Assembly (NCBI GenBank): GCA_007119795.1
Contig: SKOZ01000089.1
Location: forward strand, 1-30,261
Direction: 5' to 3'
Source of the DNA: Planctomycetales bacterium
GTDB lineage: Bacteria > Planctomycetota > Planctomycetia > Pirellulales > Thermoguttaceae
DNA: 30,261 bases
This document shows, one piece after another, positions 8,201 to 16,396 of this stretch; within the stretch, counting starts at the first letter, position 1; each line of letters starts with the position of its first letter. A program made the position numbers and the translations under genes. The notes beneath the pieces were generated by a model. It did not search any database, was not told the DNA's origin, and worked only from the letters and a program-made list of their open reading frames with translations.

Positions 8201-9070
8201 ATGAGGGAGAGGGGAGCATCTGATCGCCGGCACAGAAGACGGTTGACCGGCCAAAGGCTGTGGCGCCGTGTACGCAGGTATACGAATGCGGCTGACCTTC
8301 TGGATGTAGTGCTGCTCGGTCTGGCTATCGGACTGGCGATCAATGCGACGAGCGTTTCTGCAGTGGTTACGGCAATCCTGGGAACGCTCTACTTGGTCGT
8401 GTTGGTGCTGAAACTGAGCCTGACGTTCCGTACTCGAAAAGCGGTCGACCGGCTGCACGGTGAAGTTCTTTGGGGACTATTTGACCTATTCAACGAACAA
8501 TTGTTTGGCAATGATTGCTACGTACGGTTCACGTTGTTTCGCGTGGATCCGCTAGATGCCTCGTTCATCGTTCCGTGGTATCGGTATGAACGGGGCGGCT
8601 CTGATGCAATAAGTGATGCTGAACGGTCGTTCGCAAGGTATGCGAAAGGGGAGGGATTTACCGGGAAGGCATGGCAGGAATCGGGAAACAACCAGTTCTC
8701 TTTGGCGGTTATTGATCGGAAGTTTTCCTCTCGCGGAGACTTCGAGCGTTATTATTCTCAGGAACTTCGCATTGACGAAGAATTGGTAAAGCATCTCAGC
8801 GAGTATATGGAACATGTCGGTGTCATCCTGTCGGCAGGGTTCTGTGATGCTCGCGGCAAGTTCCTGGGCGTCGTAAGCATCGACCTCCAATGGACTTCCG
8901 ATTCCGCTTCAGACGACGGCCGAGAAGATGATGAGGGAGAGGAAGTCGATGAAATCGCGTTCGTTGCACCGGACGGCGAAGTGCGGACGCTCGATTTCGA
9001 GAAATTCGCTACAGTGGCCATTTCTTTGCATAATGTACTGAGATCATTGGCTGAGTCAGAAAGAAGGTGA
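8201..9070 (+). CDS. Two-helix membrane protein with GAF-like cytoplasmic domain
   Basis: 289 residues, not recognised as a named family. Residues 1-30 are strongly basic (R-R-H-R-R-R, W-R-R-V-R-R). Two hydrophobic helices follow (about 33-48 and 52-74) with a very short loop, so both ends should be cytoplasmic. Residues about 85-215 have a GAF/PAS-like pattern: a long helix, F-T-L-F-R-V, G-E-G-F-T-G-K-A-W near 150-158 and K-F-L-G-V-V-S-I-D-L near 226-235. GAF domains often end with this strand. An acidic linker and a final helix complete the protein. Base composition is distinctly AT-richer than its neighbours and codon use differs, suggesting transfer. It is followed 1 nt later by a 65-residue gene. 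It may be a membrane-anchored sensor; the ligand is unknown. Confidence 0.75.
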   Translation: MRERGASDRRHRRRLTGQRLWRRVRRYTNAADLLDVVLLGLAIGLAINATSVSAVVTAILGTLYLVVLVLKLSLTFRTRKAVDRLHGEVLWGLFDLFNEQLFGNDCYVRFTLFRVDPLDASFIVPWYRYERGGSDAISDAERSFARYAKGEGFTGKAWQESGNNQFSLAVIDRKFSSRGDFERYYSQELRIDEELVKHLSEYMEHVGVILSAGFCDARGKFLGVVSIDLQWTSDSASDDGREDDEGEEVDEIAFVAPDGEVRTLDFEKFATVAISLHNVLRSLAESERR

Positions 9071-9071
9071 C

Positions 9072-9269
9072 ATGAATAGGGCTGCATTAAGAAAAAGGAA
9101 GCCTAAGAGGATTGTCTTCAAGCCAAAGAGGCCATTCTCCGAGAAGCTACCAAGTCTTACCTTTGTGAGGACAATCACGACCCCGTCGCACACAGTGTAT
9201 GAGTGTGATTTCACCGAACTTTTGAACGCGTCGAAACAAGTGTCTCGCCCGGCTCCACACGGCTCGTAG
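9072..9269 (+). CDS. Small basic protein coupled to the membrane GAF-like gene
   Basis: 65 residues, starting 1 nt after the stop of the upstream gene with a GGTGA upstream, so translation is probably coupled. The first half is very Lys/Arg-rich (R-K-R-K-P-K-R, F-K-P-K-R-P-F). The middle (L-T-F-V-R-T-I-T-T-P-S-H-T-V-Y-E-C-D) looks like paired beta strands. No signal peptide or membrane helix is visible. The last about 11 residues fall where base composition returns to GC-rich and an antisense remnant begins, so the native C-terminus may have been altered by the insertion junction. A nucleic-acid or membrane-lipid contact for the basic part is speculation. Confidence 0.55.
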   Translation: MNRAALRKRKPKRIVFKPKRPFSEKLPSLTFVRTITTPSHTVYECDFTELLNASKQVSRPAPHGS

Positions 9270-9406
9270 TCGCCTAGACGCACCGTATGGCCATGGTCGG
9301 TCACAGCAAAGGCGTTGAAGTCGGGGCTCGTGCCGTCACTGCTGCGAGGAAAGGCGGAGAATGGGACCACGAAAGGAACCAGGTGGCCCCGCCAGAGCGT
9401 GATCGT
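9266..9406 (-). pseudogene. Possible gene remnant on the minus strand
   Basis: Reading the minus strand from a TAG at 9407-9409 gives a protein-like run containing T-L-W-R-G-H-L-V-P-F-V-V-P-F, S-S-D-G-T-S-P-D-F-N-A-F and T-D-H-G-H-T-V-R-L-G-D-Y. This looks more protein-like than the other frames here. It has no start, and the signal stops where the AT-rich gene pair begins. I cannot name the family. It may be a piece of an ancestral gene broken by insertion of the pair, or a chance open frame. Confidence 0.25.
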
Positions 9407-9409
9407 CTA

Positions 9410-9780
9410 TTGGCAAGGATATGTCCACTCCTTGCCGGAGTCAATAAAGGACATATTGGATCTGATTGCTGATCAGAGTGTGGCTCAGTATACGCCGCGC
9501 CCGGTCGGCAGACTATTCCCCCAGCATCATGGTCCAGATGGGTCTCAGCCGCTATGGCTCAGAGTGGGCCAGAATGGTGTTTCCATACCCTGAGCACCGA
9601 GCCCACTACCAGGCCTGCCAATCGAGCAAGCACCCCACCTCCGGGGAGAGCGGCTCGTTGACACCGCCGGAATCACTGTGCTACCTTGGGGTCATCCGGG
9701 CTATGCTATGTGGCCTTTGGGTACGGCCAGGATCGGTGGAGTCCCGCAACCGAGGAATTGCCACCTGGGGGAAATCTCCC
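9410..9780. other. Gene-free, apparently decayed stretch
   Basis: Several short open frames occur, including one on the plus strand from a TTG at 9315 to 9593. None has a start with a ribosome site, a recognisable motif or a consistent codon bias. I see no RNA gene, terminator or repeat. Confidence 0.4.
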
Positions 9781-11080
9781 ATGCCGCACTCGTCGTTCCG
9801 TTTGGAACCGATGGGATACCGAACGGCGGTGGCATGCCTCGCCTGGCTTACGATCGTGCCGAGTGGCGTTGCGGCCGACGGCGAGCAGACGCCGGAACCA
9901 CTGCTCACGCGGCTGGAGTTCCGCATACGGGATGCCGGTCTCCAGGCACCGCCGGTGCGAGAGTTCCGCTACAGCCTCGAAATCCACAGCGCCGCCCAAG
10001 CGGAGCCTCTTCGGCGATCGGACATCACGTGCCAGACCGATGACGGCATCCTACGGATTCCCGAGCCCTTTCCGCCATTTGGCCGCGCCCGGGTGTGGAT
10101 CAGCACCGACGACGCCGAACGGGGCTATCGCTACGGCTACGGCTCGTTCTCCTACCGGATCGACCCTGACACTGCCGCAGCCCCCGCAGCCATCCAACTG
10201 AAACAGGGCGTCGTCCTGACAGGAAGGGTCGTCGACCCCGATACCGATCGCCGGCGCCGAGGTGGCGCCCATGCATTGGGCGCATCACGGCTCGTTGGCC
10301 GACTGGGACGGGTTCGTCAAGGCGGACGAGAGCGGACGGTTTCGTGTTACCGCAAGCTCGGCGGTTGGTATCGTTGCCCGGCACGCCGGCTATCGCGATA
10401 CGGAACTCGACTATCAGACTTTCTCGTTTCGTCCGGGTACCAATCAACTGCCAAGCCTCCCGGCAGACGGAGCGCCCGAAGAGCTGGTAGGACATGATTC
10501 GGAAGGTCTCGTGCTGAGGTCGCGTCCTTTGCTGACACTCCAAGCGCGTTTCCTCGATCCCGACGGCAAACCGGTCGCCAACGTTTCGTACAGAGGAAGC
10601 CGCTCCGACGCCCAAGGGCGATTTCCGGTTCAGGTGACGCGCGAAGAGTGGAACGAGCGTACCGAGCGTAATCTCCATTTATACGCCCACGAATTCCAGT
10701 CAGTGACTGTCCCGCTCGCCGACTTGGCTTTCGACGAGGAAACGGTGATCGTCCTCGACCCGAAAGCGCGCATCGAGGGGCAGGTACTCGACGAGCACGG
10801 CATGCCGGTGGAAGACTGCATCATCGCCCTGAGACCCAGAATTGCGGGCGAGTTCATTACCGTCCCAGGCCCTTACCGGGAGGGCAGGTGGCAGCAGCAC
10901 GTTGGCAGGCATCACGAGACACTCACCCTTCGCGTCACAGTCGCCGGCAGCGTTCGAAGCCTGCGGCAGTATAAGCTTACGGTCAGTCTCCGCGCCCTCT
11001 GCGGTTGGTTCTCTTTCCCGATGGAGAAGCCGTGTAGTCGAACTTCCCAGCGCGGATCGGCGACTACTCCCGCACCGTGA
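9781..11080 (+). pseudogene. Frameshifted secreted protein with carboxypeptidase-regulatory-like domains
   Basis: The first part (9781 to about 10245) starts with M-P-H-S-S or M-G-Y-R-T (9811) and a signal peptide (T-A-V-A-C-L-A-W-L-T-I-V-P-S-G-V-A-A-D). It then reads through beta-rich sequence to G-V-V-L-T-G-R-V-V-D-P-D-T, the opening of a CarboxypepD_reg-like domain. At about 10246 the frame must change to continue the domain as I-A-G-A-E-V-A-P (10247 onward, frame 2). That frame runs through F-L-D-P-D-G-K-P-V-A-N-V-S-Y and I-E-G-Q-V-L-D-E-H-G-M-P-V-E-D, two more repeats of the same fold, to a stop at 11080. One extra or two missing bases explain the break. After about 10880 the sequence loses family character, so the 3' end is also probably decayed. 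It overlaps the convergent membrane protein gene by 17 bp. Confidence 0.6.
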
Positions 11081-11660
11081 GCAACCCCAGCCACTCGCTC
11101 TCGTTCTCGACCACGATCTGCCCGTAGTTGTTCGGGCGACCGGCGGAGATGACCAGGCCGATCACGTAGGGCTGCTCCTCGAACTGGAAGGCGCCGGCCA
11201 GTGCGGCGAAGGGACTCCCCTTGCCGCCGCGTCCGGGGAGGGGGGCGTGGCGGAAGAAGGCGTGGGCGAAGCCGCGGACGCTGAGCTGCTCGGGCCAGGT
11301 GCGGATGGCGGCCTTGTGGGCGTAGACGGTGCGGGAGAGGTCGGGGAGGACGGCGTCGAAGAGTTCCGGGAGCCGCTCGGGAGGCGGCAGCGTGCGTCCC
11401 CGCCCCGCCGGCGCCACGGCCACGGCCACCACGCGGACCGGCAGGTACTTGAGCTCCAGCCGCGGCCCCTCCGCGGCCGGACCGTGATCCCCGAGCGCCT
11501 CCACGTCGATGAGCAGGCCCGGATCGAGCGGCGGCGGGGCCGGACGGCGCCGGCGGCGGCTCCGCCACCAGAGGAGGAGCAGCACCGTCAGCAGTACCGC
11601 TGCCACCGCGACGAGGATCCACTGCCCGATCTTAGGGTCGACGAATTGGAGATGGATCAT
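11064..11660 (-). CDS. Single-helix membrane protein of unknown function
   Basis: 198 residues, not recognised. Residues 1-10 (M-I-H-L-Q-F-V-D-P-K) precede one strong transmembrane helix (about 12-31, I-L-V-A-V-A-A-V-L-L-T-V-L-L-L-L-W-W). The Arg-rich segment that follows suggests that the C-terminal about 165 residues are cytoplasmic. That part has alternating strands such as L-E-L-K-Y-L-P-V-R-V-V-A-V-A-V-A-P, and a late segment P-Y-V-I-G-L-V-I-S-A-G-R-P-N-N-Y-G. The ATG at 11660 was chosen because it places the helix near the N-terminus; an upstream in-frame start at 11771 would add 37 residues. It lies downstream of the GYF_2 protein gene on the same strand, with about 150 bp between. Confidence 0.7.
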   Translation of the reverse strand: MIHLQFVDPKIGQWILVAVAAVLLTVLLLLWWRSRRRRRPAPPPLDPGLLIDVEALGDHGPAAEGPRLELKYLPVRVVAVAVAPAGRGRTLPPPERLPELFDAVLPDLSRTVYAHKAAIRTWPEQLSVRGFAHAFFRHAPLPGRGGKGSPFAALAGAFQFEEQPYVIGLVISAGRPNNYGQIVVENESEWLGLLTVRE

Positions 11661-11813
11661 CAGCGGCTCCCCAGGGCTGGCTTGTGCCGGCGGGGCATAG
11701 GGCCCGTCGGCCCACGTTAGTCTCACTTTATACCGCGCGCCGCACGGAGCGAAACCGTCGCGCGTCCCCAACCGCCGCCTGCCGGAATCCGTACTGAGCC
11801 GCCTCAGCCTCAG

Positions 11814-12374
11814 TCAGCCGAGCGCCAGGCCGATCACCATCAAGCCGCAGACGCCGACGACCGCCATCAGGTTGATCCCCAAGCCGATCCAAGCGAACAC
11901 CTTGCTGCGCCGCTGCTGAAAGAGCGCGCCCACAGCGAGGGCGGCCCCCAGGACGCCCACACCGCTGGCGGTGAGGATGCCCAGTCCGATGGCGATCGCT
12001 TGCGGCGATTCGGGATCCATGCCGCCGGGTTCCGATACCTCGATGAACCCCGCGACGAACACCAGCAGCAGCATCACCGTGGCGACGATGATGCCGATGA
12101 TGAAGGAAGCCACCCCCAACCCCGACCGCCGCGGCCTGGCCGAAGCGGCAGCGGGGGCGAACTCCCCCCCTTGCCAGGGCGCTGCGGGAGGCGGCGTCGA
12201 GGAGCTGAAGAGTTCCGGGCAGCGCGCCGCCGGTTCCCAGGCGGCCATCTTCTCGTGCCAGACGAGGTCCTGGGGGCGGAGCTTCCCCTGGGCGAGCATC
12301 TGGCGGAGTTCCTCGACGGCGACCGGCCCGTGCTGCTGGTCGCCGACTGCATAGAACCATTGCGGCTGCACCAC
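11814..12374 (-). CDS. GYF_2 domain membrane protein
   Basis: 186 residues. The N-terminal about 50 residues form a GYF_2 (DUF4339) domain: W-F-Y-A-V-G-D-Q-Q-H-G-P-V near 6-18, E-L-R-Q-M-L-A-Q-G-K-L, and D-L-V-W-H-E-K-M-A-A-W-E-P. This fold usually binds proline-rich or other short peptides. A Pro/Ala-rich linker (about 58-80) leads to three or four hydrophobic helices (S-F-I-I-G-I-I-V-A-T-V-M-L-L-L-V, I-G-L-G-I-L-T-A-S-G-V-G-V-L-G-A-A-L-A, and I-G-L-G-I-N-L-M-A-V-V-G-V-C-G-L). The GTG start at 12374 is preceded by GGAG about 8 nt upstream; the next codon is also GTG. Function in the cell is unknown. Confidence 0.8.
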   Translation of the reverse strand: MVQPQWFYAVGDQQHGPVAVEELRQMLAQGKLRPQDLVWHEKMAAWEPAARCPELFSSSTPPPAAPWQGGEFAPAAASARPRRSGLGVASFIIGIIVATVMLLLVFVAGFIEVSEPGGMDPESPQAIAIGLGILTASGVGVLGAALAVGALFQQRRSKVFAWIGLGINLMAVVGVCGLMVIGLALG

Positions 12375-12487
12375 GACGTCGTCTCCATTCCCTGGGATCG
12401 CCCTCCGGCGCGGGGGGCGGGACGTGCTTCGCGAATGAGCGTAGTCTCAGCCGGCGCGCCCTGTCAAGCCGGCCGGACGATCCCGGA

Positions 12488-13891
12488 CTATCCCCCGCCC
12501 GCCGCTTCGTCCTCCTCGGCCAGGCCGAGCTGCACCATGCGGCGGTAGAGGCGGGGGCGGGAGAGCCCCAGCAGGCGGGCGGCGCGGGCCTTGTTCCCCT
12601 TCGCCCGCCGCAAGGCCCGCTCGAGGAGCTCCCGCTCCACGCGGCCGAGAAAGGCGGCCAGATCGATGGTCTCCTCGGGTCGGCGGGGGCGGGCCGCCGC
12701 GTCCAAGGCATGGCGGAACCGCGCCGGCAGGTCGCCGGGACCCACGAGCGGTCCGGTTGCCTTCGCATGGGCCTCGGCAACGACGCCCGCCAGCTCGTCG
12801 ACGTTACCGGGCCACGCGTAGCCGTGGAACTGGTCGAGGACCTCGGGGGTGAAGCCGGCCAGTTGCTTGGCGCCCTGGGCGTTGCACTCTTCGAGCAGGG
12901 CCTGGGCGAGCAGGGGGATATCGCCGCGGCGCTCGGCCAGGGGCGGCAGCTCGACCACCAGCGTGCTGAGCAGCCCGGCCAGGCCGCCGTGGTAGCCGCC
13001 CTCGCGCGCCAGTTCGACGAGCCCCCGGCATGCCGTGGCGATGGGCCGCAGGGGGAAGTCGCGCGCAGCCAGGATGGCCGCCAGCTCCCCCTGGACTTCG
13101 GCGGGGATCTGGTCGGCGTCGTTGAAGACGAGGGTCGCGGGCCCCACGGTACGGCTGGAGGGATACTTCGCCGAGAGGGCCCGCACCGTGGAGACGATCA
13201 GCTCGGCCACCAGGGTGGCGCAGGCCAGGGGGACGAGGTTGCCGCGGGCCCCCGGATCGTCGATCCCGGCGTTGGCCGCCTGGTGGATGGCGGCGGCCGT
13301 GCGCTGCCGCCCGCTTCCCGGCGGCCCCACGATGAGGACGCTGGCCCGCGTCGCCGCCGCCAGGTCGATCTGCCGCCGCGCCCGCTGGATCACCTGACTC
13401 TCGCCCACCAGGCGGATCGGCCCGCCACGCTCGGCGAGCCGGCCGCAGAGGCGGTGCAGCAGGTCGTGGAGGTGGGCGGCCTCGGCGGCGGGGGGCGCCG
13501 CCAGCGGCGCGTCGGCCGCCGGCTCCCCAGACTCCACCACCGCCACCCATCCCTGCGGCCGTTCTCCCTCTCCCAGGCTCAGAAAGAGGGCCCGTCGGCG
13601 CTCCACCGCGCCGTCCGCGCCGTGACGATACACCACCCCGCTCACCGTCCGGCCGGCCGCGGCCGGCGGCGGTGCCAGGCCCGCCGCCGCCACTTCGCCG
13701 GCGTCGCCCTCCAGGGCCGCGTGGTAGCGGCAGGTCCGCCCCAGGATCGCCTCCGCCTCCAGTCCCAGCCACTCCAGGCAGGCGCGGTTGCAGAAGACCA
13801 CCGCCCGCTCCTCGTCAAGGATGTATACCGGCGGCCGGGTATGGTCGAAGAGACGCGCCAGGGCGGCTTGGGGTCGTCGTGATCGGGGCAT
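12488..13891 (-). CDS. PAS-AAA+-Fis regulator with degenerate AAA+ domain (NtrC-like)
   Basis: 467 residues laid out like a sigma54 activator. A PAS domain covers about 14-120 (V-Y-I-L-D-E-E-R-A-V-V-F-C-N near 22-35), an AAA+ domain about 160-395, and a Fis-type helix-turn-helix about 410-455 (N-K-A-R-A-A-R-L-L-G-L-S-R-P-R-L-Y-R-R-M). The AAA+ part has lost its machinery. Walker A reads G-P-P-G-S-G-R-Q with Arg195 instead of Lys, and Walker B reads L-V-F-N-D-A-D instead of a D-E pair. The sigma54-contacting GAFTGA loop is absent, the arginine-finger L-Y-Y-R-L segment is replaced by L-L-S-T-L, and sensor II W-P-G-N-V-R-E-L is W-P-G-N-V-D-E-L. ATP hydrolysis and sigma54 activation are therefore unlikely; a DNA-binding scaffold or repressor is more plausible. 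It lies 66 bp downstream of the nuclease-HerA gene on the same strand, possibly in the same transcript. Confidence 0.85.
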   Translation of the reverse strand: MPRSRRPQAALARLFDHTRPPVYILDEERAVVFCNRACLEWLGLEAEAILGRTCRYHAALEGDAGEVAAAGLAPPPAAAGRTVSGVVYRHGADGAVERRRALFLSLGEGERPQGWVAVVESGEPAADAPLAAPPAAEAAHLHDLLHRLCGRLAERGGPIRLVGESQVIQRARRQIDLAAATRASVLIVGPPGSGRQRTAAAIHQAANAGIDDPGARGNLVPLACATLVAELIVSTVRALSAKYPSSRTVGPATLVFNDADQIPAEVQGELAAILAARDFPLRPIATACRGLVELAREGGYHGGLAGLLSTLVVELPPLAERRGDIPLLAQALLEECNAQGAKQLAGFTPEVLDQFHGYAWPGNVDELAGVVAEAHAKATGPLVGPGDLPARFRHALDAAARPRRPEETIDLAAFLGRVERELLERALRRAKGNKARAARLLGLSRPRLYRRMVQLGLAEEDEAAGGG

Positions 13892-13957
13892 GGGGCTATT
13901 GTGGCGTTTCGAGCAGGGGAGCCGCAACCCAAACGGGGACGATCCCGTTTCCACCTC

Positions 13958-16396
13958 TTACGGCGCGGAGGGCGACGGGTGCGGGCGGTCGAGGGGCGCG
14001 TTCACTTCCTCTTCCAGGCGGTCGGGCGACCAGGCTCCCTCGTGCCGCGAGAAGAGGGGCCGGCTGCGGATGACGCGGCCCTCGAGTCCTTCGGACATCT
14101 GCGGCCAGCGGGCCACGAAGCTGCCGGATGCGGCCCCCTTGCGCGCCGCAATCCACTCGGGAACCGGGCCGCCGCTGCGGAACCAGTCGGCCACCCGCTC
14201 CACGTCCTGCCGCGCTTCCAGCCGGCCGACGACCTTGGTGCTGCAGTTGCCGAAGACGTTGTAGTCCACCGAGCGGGGGCTCTGCGTGCAGACCAGGCAG
14301 CCGACGCCGTACTTCCGCGCCTGGCTGAAGAGCCGCACCAGCGGCTCCTTGGCGGGCGGCTTACGATTGCCGGCGGGGAGGTAGTCGCGCGCCTCGTCGA
14401 GGTAGAACAAGAGGCGCAGTCCGCTGCCGCCGCCGGTGGTGATCATCCAGCGGTAGATCTCGGCGGCCAGTGCGGCCACGAAGAACTGCTTCTGGTCGTC
14501 GTCCACCAGGGCGTTCAGGTAGACCACGTTGAGCGGGACGCGGCCGGGAGCGCCCCGGCAGATCCGGGCCACGTCGAGGCTTTCCCCCCCGTGAAAGAGC
14601 CCCTCGGCGGGACCGTGGATCAGGGCGTTGAGCTTGCGGGTCAGCCGCTCGCGCTCCGCCTTGCGGATCAAGGCCTCGCTCTCGGCGATGCCGAAGGCGG
14701 GGGGGTCGGCCAGCGCCTCGGCCAACGTGGCCAGCTCCAGGGCCGGCCCCCGCCGCGCGGCCAGGTGACGGAGGACCATGAGGAGGAAAGCCGCCTGGGA
14801 GTCGGTCTCGCCGCCGGTGCGGGCGATCCGCACCACGTTGGCCGCCACGGTCTTGAGAAGCTCGTCGACCTCCTCGGCCCGACGCGCCGGGTCGGTCGCG
14901 GCCAGGTCTCCCTCGCGGGCCACGCGGAGGGGATTGAGGCAGATGCGCCGCGCGTGGGACGAACCGGGGGTGAATACGCGGGGCTCGACGGTGCGGGCGA
15001 ACTGCCGGCAGCGCTCGCGGTGGGTCGCCTCGAGTTCCTTGGGAGGGCGCTGGCGGAGGAATTGGACCAGGTCGCCCTGGGGATCGACGGCTAATACGGG
15101 GACGCCCGCGAGGATCGCCTCCTCGGCAACCACTTTCGCCAGCCAGGTCTTGCCGCTGCCTGCGGCCCCGACCACGGCGGCATGGGTGGCCAGGGCGGCG
15201 GCGGGCAGTTCGACGCGGCACCCTTCCTCCGCCGTCTCGCCGATCCGGAGGAGTGCGCCGATCCCCTCGCCCTCTGGCCGAGGCCGCGCACCCTCGTCTC
15301 CCGGCTCCAGCCCCTGGTGGAAGGCATTTTCTTCCGCAGACGCACTCGAGGAGAAGCCCGGCAGACCGCCATCATGCAAACGCTCCTCCACGTCCCCACT
15401 CCCCTGGGGCCCCTCCGGCTGATGCCGGGGTTCCTTCCGCTCGTCCGACCGTACCGTCTGCTCGCTCGCCTCGGTCCAATGCAGGGATCGGGAGCCCTCC
15501 TCCTTGAGGCCGAGGCGGGCTACGCAGGTGCGTTCCCAGGGACAGCGGTCGCAGTAGGCGGGCGCGCCCGGGGGGCGAAGGGTGCCGGCCGCGTCGGGCT
15601 GACGCGGGTCAAAGCGACTCCAGGCCGCCATCGAGGCCAAGAGGTCGTAGACCTCGTGCCGCCGGGCGTGGACCTCCTCCCAGCTCCGCTCGATCATCCG
15701 CCGCATGGGATGGAGATACAGGACCGCCACGTCGGTTTCGGTGCCGTGCTGGACGTGATGCATCAAGGCGTATACCGCTACCTGGAAGAGATCGCCCGCC
15801 GGCTCGTGGCCGGGAGTCAGCTTGTAATCGAGAATCCGCCGCTGGCGGACGCGGAAGTCGAAGAAGAGGTAGTCGAGCACGCCGCTGACGTGGACCGGCT
15901 CGCCCCCGGGCCCCACGGCGAAGGTCACATCGACCCGCCGCCGCTCGTCGCCGAAGAGCCAGGCCACGATCTCCTCGGCGGAGAGGCCGCTGCGGCGGCC
16001 GAAGTCGAGGATGTCGGCGACCTCTTCGAGATAGCGCGTCAGCGCGGCGACGAAACCCTCCTGCTGCCGCGGCGAGGCGGCATAGAGGCGGTCGTGGTTC
16101 ACACAGCGGTCGTAGACGTATTGCTGGACGGCCCTCCCCAGCGCGGCGCCCCCGGGGGCCTCGGCGAGCAGGCGGTGGACCAGGCGGGTGCGGGCGGCCC
16201 GGCGGTGGAACTGTTCGATGCTCGCGTGGAAGAGCGTTCCGCAGGCCGTGCTGTCGCTCTCGCCGAGCTTCCAGATGCGGGTGACGGCCGGCGTTCGGAG
16301 CCGGCGCCGGCGGGTCTCCAAGACGTCGAAATGGAAGATCCGCGGGCAGGTGGCGGCCACGCGGACCTGGGAGGCGGTGAATTGGACGGGCGTCAT
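13958..16396 (-). CDS. Fusion of Cas4/AddB-like Fe-S PD-(D/E)XK nuclease and HerA-like ATPase
   Basis: 812 residues with two enzymatic halves. Residues 1 to about 295 form a PD-(D/E)XK nuclease of the Cas4/AddB/Dna2 type: G-T-L-F-H-A with His57, G-V-L-D-Y-L-F with Asp175, I-L-D-Y-K-L with Asp190 and Lys192, and Q-V-A-V-Y-A with Gln205. Cysteines 17, 282, 285 and 291 (C then C-x2-C-x5-C) match the split four-Cys iron-sulfur cluster of this group. Residues about 300-375 are a charged disordered linker. Residues about 375-790 are a HerA/DUF87-like hexameric DNA-pump ATPase: V-G-A-A-G-S-G-K-T (409-417), V-D-P-Q-G-D near 438, L-L-F-Y-L-D-E (662-668) and C-T-Q-S-P (703-707). The ATG at 16396 overlaps the upstream stop as ATGA, so translation is coupled. 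HerA normally works with a separate nuclease, NurA; here the partner is fused in cis. Probable role is processing of DNA ends; the biological purpose is unknown. Confidence 0.85.
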   Translation of the reverse strand: MTPVQFTASQVRVAATCPRIFHFDVLETRRRRLRTPAVTRIWKLGESDSTACGTLFHASIEQFHRRAARTRLVHRLLAEAPGGAALGRAVQQYVYDRCVNHDRLYAASPRQQEGFVAALTRYLEEVADILDFGRRSGLSAEEIVAWLFGDERRRVDVTFAVGPGGEPVHVSGVLDYLFFDFRVRQRRILDYKLTPGHEPAGDLFQVAVYALMHHVQHGTETDVAVLYLHPMRRMIERSWEEVHARRHEVYDLLASMAAWSRFDPRQPDAAGTLRPPGAPAYCDRCPWERTCVARLGLKEEGSRSLHWTEASEQTVRSDERKEPRHQPEGPQGSGDVEERLHDGGLPGFSSSASAEENAFHQGLEPGDEGARPRPEGEGIGALLRIGETAEEGCRVELPAAALATHAAVVGAAGSGKTWLAKVVAEEAILAGVPVLAVDPQGDLVQFLRQRPPKELEATHRERCRQFARTVEPRVFTPGSSHARRICLNPLRVAREGDLAATDPARRAEEVDELLKTVAANVVRIARTGGETDSQAAFLLMVLRHLAARRGPALELATLAEALADPPAFGIAESEALIRKAERERLTRKLNALIHGPAEGLFHGGESLDVARICRGAPGRVPLNVVYLNALVDDDQKQFFVAALAAEIYRWMITTGGGSGLRLLFYLDEARDYLPAGNRKPPAKEPLVRLFSQARKYGVGCLVCTQSPRSVDYNVFGNCSTKVVGRLEARQDVERVADWFRSGGPVPEWIAARKGAASGSFVARWPQMSEGLEGRVIRSRPLFSRHEGAWSPDRLEEEVNAPLDRPHPSPSAP

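Noticed and set aside
9315..9593. 92-codon plus-strand frame with Y-W-Q-G-Y-V-H-S
   Set aside because: It starts with TTG without a ribosome site, and a more protein-like frame lies opposite part of it; evidence is too weak for a gene.
12710..13882. 390-codon plus-strand frame opposite the Fis-type regulator
   Set aside because: The minus frame has PAS and Fis domains in order; the plus frame does not resemble a protein family.
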